Origin: Candidatus Thiothrix putei
Lineage (GTDB): Bacteria; Pseudomonadota; Gammaproteobacteria; Thiotrichales; Thiotrichaceae
Assembly: GCA_029972225.1 (NCBI GenBank)
Contig: CP124756.1
Location: 248,001-312,000, forward strand
Length of the DNA stretch: 64,000 nucleotides
Direction of reading: 5' to 3'
Position numbers and translations under genes: made by a program. The notes under the pieces are model-generated. The model saw only the letters and a program-made list of their open reading frames with translations, did not search any database and had not been told where the DNA came from. The first letter of the stretch is position 1, and each line of letters opens with the position of its first letter. Below, piece by piece: positions 63,101 through 64,000 of the stretch.

Positions 63101-63399
63101 TGGAACACATCGCTGAATTCCAGCCGAATGTGGTGTTGTTGGATATTGAAATGCCTCGCATGGATGGCTTTGAATTATTGGGGCATTTGCGGCGTGACCC
63201 GCAATGGATGCGCTTGCCGGTCATCATGATCAGTTCGCGCACGGCACAAAAACACCGTGAACACGCCGGTTCATTGGGCGCTACGGGCTTCCTCGGTAAA
63301 CCCTACCAGAACGAAGTGCTGTTGGATGCCTTGCAAGAGGTGTTAGCCACCGGACACGATGCTGACAATACACACGAGTGGGAGGATGTTCCAGCATGA
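60175..63399 (+). CDS. chpA: ChpA kinase part (Hpt-Hpt-CheA core-CheW-REC)
   Basis: 1074-aa hybrid kinase if it starts at TTG 60175, though the frame is open from 60061. Hpt1 with His49 (FHTLKGSGRMAG), Glu-Ala repeat (residues 231-252), Hpt2 with His295 (FHTLKGGARMAH), CheA dimer and ATPase core (HLIRNAISHGLEEPEERE, GRGIGMDVVHSELKALGG), CheW-like domain, and receiver with Asp990 (VVLLDIEMPRMDGFELL). It phosphorylates PilG and PilH. No good ribosome site precedes TTG 60175, which favours production through frameshifting from the upstream gene. Pseudomonas ChpA has many more Hpt domains. Confidence 0.88.
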   Translation: MRETLGEDIFEIFSEEVTEISENLLTLYPHWDQARTNRDALVEIRRAFHTLKGSGRMAGAFALGDFAWIHEDLLNHVLSGQLKADDRVSIQIGKAVEELRARLNFFLNAQQKDARVEQIIAEAEAVLLPPEATPLETWDFSAPAPIVQPALLVDVESLPGIVVAAEPKVEAETGISFEPETVLTVDADQAIEEAEEIFDFLPSVSLIETTSALPEIAPLAMQLSEPDHVVEAEAEAEAEAEAEAEAEAEAEARMIWKLFWEEVPEQLEALDYHLQQLRDMPEERETIRELEREFHTLKGGARMAHLTELADVSHDAETLLSHLHGTGQVSEADIEALQLAVDRLHTLTEALKQVEVAAISAVPVEPVVVLEPQPDAVSLPSVIEPMPAPIADAWVRQRAAQSESGSLLERLLQEQADSLPDISVLDSARPAQPVDTIESSVTNTNPHETIRLPAQFVDNLIDRVVELNVQQVHMSEHFSSMGMDVDELVRTVARLRQQIRTLEVESEARIHDGRSKRLQAISSSANATDFDPLEMDQYAEIQRISRSLAESLNDLVNLEADLAAQVRKGEQLLQADMRTTRKLQRDLLDTRLVAVTMLVPRLRRLTRQVAGELGKQVALEVQGEDCELDRNLLQNMTAPLEHLIRNAISHGLEEPEEREKAGKPRTGNITLSISRDDAEIVIRFRDDGRGLNRERLHKRALAMGILSEGQTLPDTELDRLILRPGFSTAETISQISGRGIGMDVVHSELKALGGSLQITSTQGEGTEFAMHLPFTLVVNPVLLVEVQGQVYAVPIAGVQGLARLSGQQIQVALQEESEKLMFAGEPYALHHLAEVLGGQRVEQVFAADERFPVVFIQLQGQSVAWIIDHIRGRREVVLQPLGVLFKSCRLYSAATVSPDGSVFLVPDMAELARLVLADKHLSNVPALVDISPPEEPAGPPRVLVVDDSITVRRVTEKFLLSRDYTVMTAKDGMEALEHIAEFQPNVVLLDIEMPRMDGFELLGHLRRDPQWMRLPVIMISSRTAQKHREHAGSLGATGFLGKPYQNEVLLDALQEVLATGHDADNTHEWEDVPA
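60865..60930 (+). repeat. GAAGCG hexanucleotide tandem repeat in chpA
   Basis: Eleven copies of GAAGCG (the last GAAGCC) encode an (Glu-Ala)11 helix between the two Hpt domains. A 6-base unit changes length without breaking the frame, so copy number may vary between strains and alter the linker. Confidence 0.95.
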
Positions 63400-63893
63400 A
63401 CCCTGTACAACAACCAGCAATTAAAAGCCTGATTGTGCGGCTGCATAAGGGTAGTCTGATTTTACCGGTCAATTTGATGGCGGAATTGGTGACGGGGGGG
63501 GAACTCACCCCTTCGGAACATCCGGGTGTTGAAGGCTGGTTGCAGTGGCGTAACCGGCAAATTCCAGTGGTGTCATTGGAATCACTGTGTATGCAGGAAG
63601 AGGCGGGGGAGTCTGACGAGGGCAAGTGCCTGATTTTGCATACGGTATCCGCTTTGCCCAGTTTACCGTTTATTGCTTTGCGGGTTCAGGGGGGCTTGAA
63701 TACCCTGGATATTTTGCCCGATACCTTGCGAGACGATCACAGCGGTAATGTACAGCGTTGCCCCTATGTGGCGCGTCAGGTGCGTGCTTCGCATTTACTG
63801 TGTTTTATTCCCGATTTGCCTGCAATTGAAGCCGTTCTGGCGGAGGTCTTGCAATTGACAGAGGAACAGTCTGAATCCGCCTTGTTAGAGTAG
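63396..63893 (+). CDS. ChpC-like CheW-domain protein
   Basis: 165-aa CheW-like adaptor: IKSLIVRLHKGSLILPVNLM, VEGWLQWRNRQIPVVSLESL. The ATG overlaps the chpA stop (ATGA), and its place at the end of the operon matches chpC of Pseudomonas. Sequence similarity is weak, so the name is tentative. Its 3' end overlaps a convergent partial gene by 9 bases. Confidence 0.8.
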   Translation: MNPVQQPAIKSLIVRLHKGSLILPVNLMAELVTGGELTPSEHPGVEGWLQWRNRQIPVVSLESLCMQEEAGESDEGKCLILHTVSALPSLPFIALRVQGGLNTLDILPDTLRDDHSGNVQRCPYVARQVRASHLLCFIPDLPAIEAVLAEVLQLTEEQSESALLE

Positions 63894-64000
63894 TACCAAG
63901 CCTAATACGACCACCAGCATGAAGGTCATGGTAATCGCGGTGCTCATGGTGTTTTGATGCAGCATCCGATCCATAAAGACGCTTTTCTCTGCCACATTGC
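63885..64000 (-). CDS. C-terminus of an unidentified membrane protein (partial)
   Basis: A minus-strand frame is open from the window edge to TAA at 63887-63885. It encodes about 38 residues: a polar stretch (EKSVFMDRMLHQNTMST) then a hydrophobic segment (MTFMLVVVLGLVLL). The start lies outside the window. It looks like the last membrane helix of a protein but I cannot name it. A chance frame is possible, but convergent gene ends are common here. Confidence 0.4.
   Translation of the reverse strand, partial: NVAEKSVFMDRMLHQNTMSTAITMTFMLVVVLGLVLL

Overview
The window looks like a chromosomal segment of a sulfur-oxidising, CO2-fixing gammaproteobacterium, possibly in the Thiotrichales/Thiothrix area. 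The grounds are a periplasmic Sox thiosulfate-oxidation cluster, two DAB inorganic-carbon uptake modules, and gammaproteobacterial housekeeping blocks (ispB-rplU-rpmA-obgE-proB, rhodanese-grxC-secB-gpsA, Pil-Chp). The taxonomic placement is inference; there is no rRNA or tRNA in the window.

Layout. 1-12147 (minus strand) is one tightly coupled run: a NuoM-like subunit, dabA, dabB, a second dabA, a second dabB, then another NuoM-type gene cut by the window edge. 12274-15644 holds a small unknown gene, a methyltransferase/rhodanese/TolC group and a Kazal-like lipoprotein. 15691-25707 is the sulfur region: soxB, a divergent ECF sigma factor with an anti-sigma factor that ends in a DsrE-like domain, a DUF4395-like membrane protein, a DsrE-like gene split by an ISAzo13-type insertion sequence, a SoxH-like hydrolase, soxZ/soxY, soxA, a second soxZ/soxY, and soxX. 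25909-31285 carries envelope and protein quality control genes (M48 protease, moaC, DJ-1, ctpA, envC). 31465-36785 carries an ArsR regulator, rhodanese, grxC, secB, gpsA, gshB, osmC and speD. 37084-43821 carries an NlpC/P60 lipoprotein, an alpha/beta hydrolase, a rubrerythrin/Fe-S/DUF3501 cassette and a hybrid histidine kinase. 43821-49415 is ispB, rplU, rpmA, obgE and proB, with a two-gene restriction-modification system inserted between rpmA and obgE. 49501-55618 is mixed housekeeping plus a rhodanese-DsrE2 pair. 55789-63893 is a Pil-Chp chemosensory operon with a reduced PilJ and a ChpA split at a run of ten A.

How the genes work together. SoxXA, SoxYZ and SoxB together oxidise thiosulfate on the SoxY carrier in the periplasm, and the electrons can feed carbon fixation supported by the DAB pumps. 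The most interesting candidate system is the sigma factor 17583-18122 with its membrane anti-sigma/DsrE fusion 18119-18811. A GGAAT-N16/17-C(G/A)TC promoter-like motif occurs before the sigma gene, before soxB, and (weaker) before the soxYZ-soxH-dsrE unit. This suggests a sigma regulon that senses periplasmic sulfur. An ArsR protein at 31465 has the cysteine pair spacing of persulfide sensors and may be a second sulfur-responsive regulator.

Limits: all family calls come from reading motifs and translations by eye. No database search, structure prediction or promoter scan was run.
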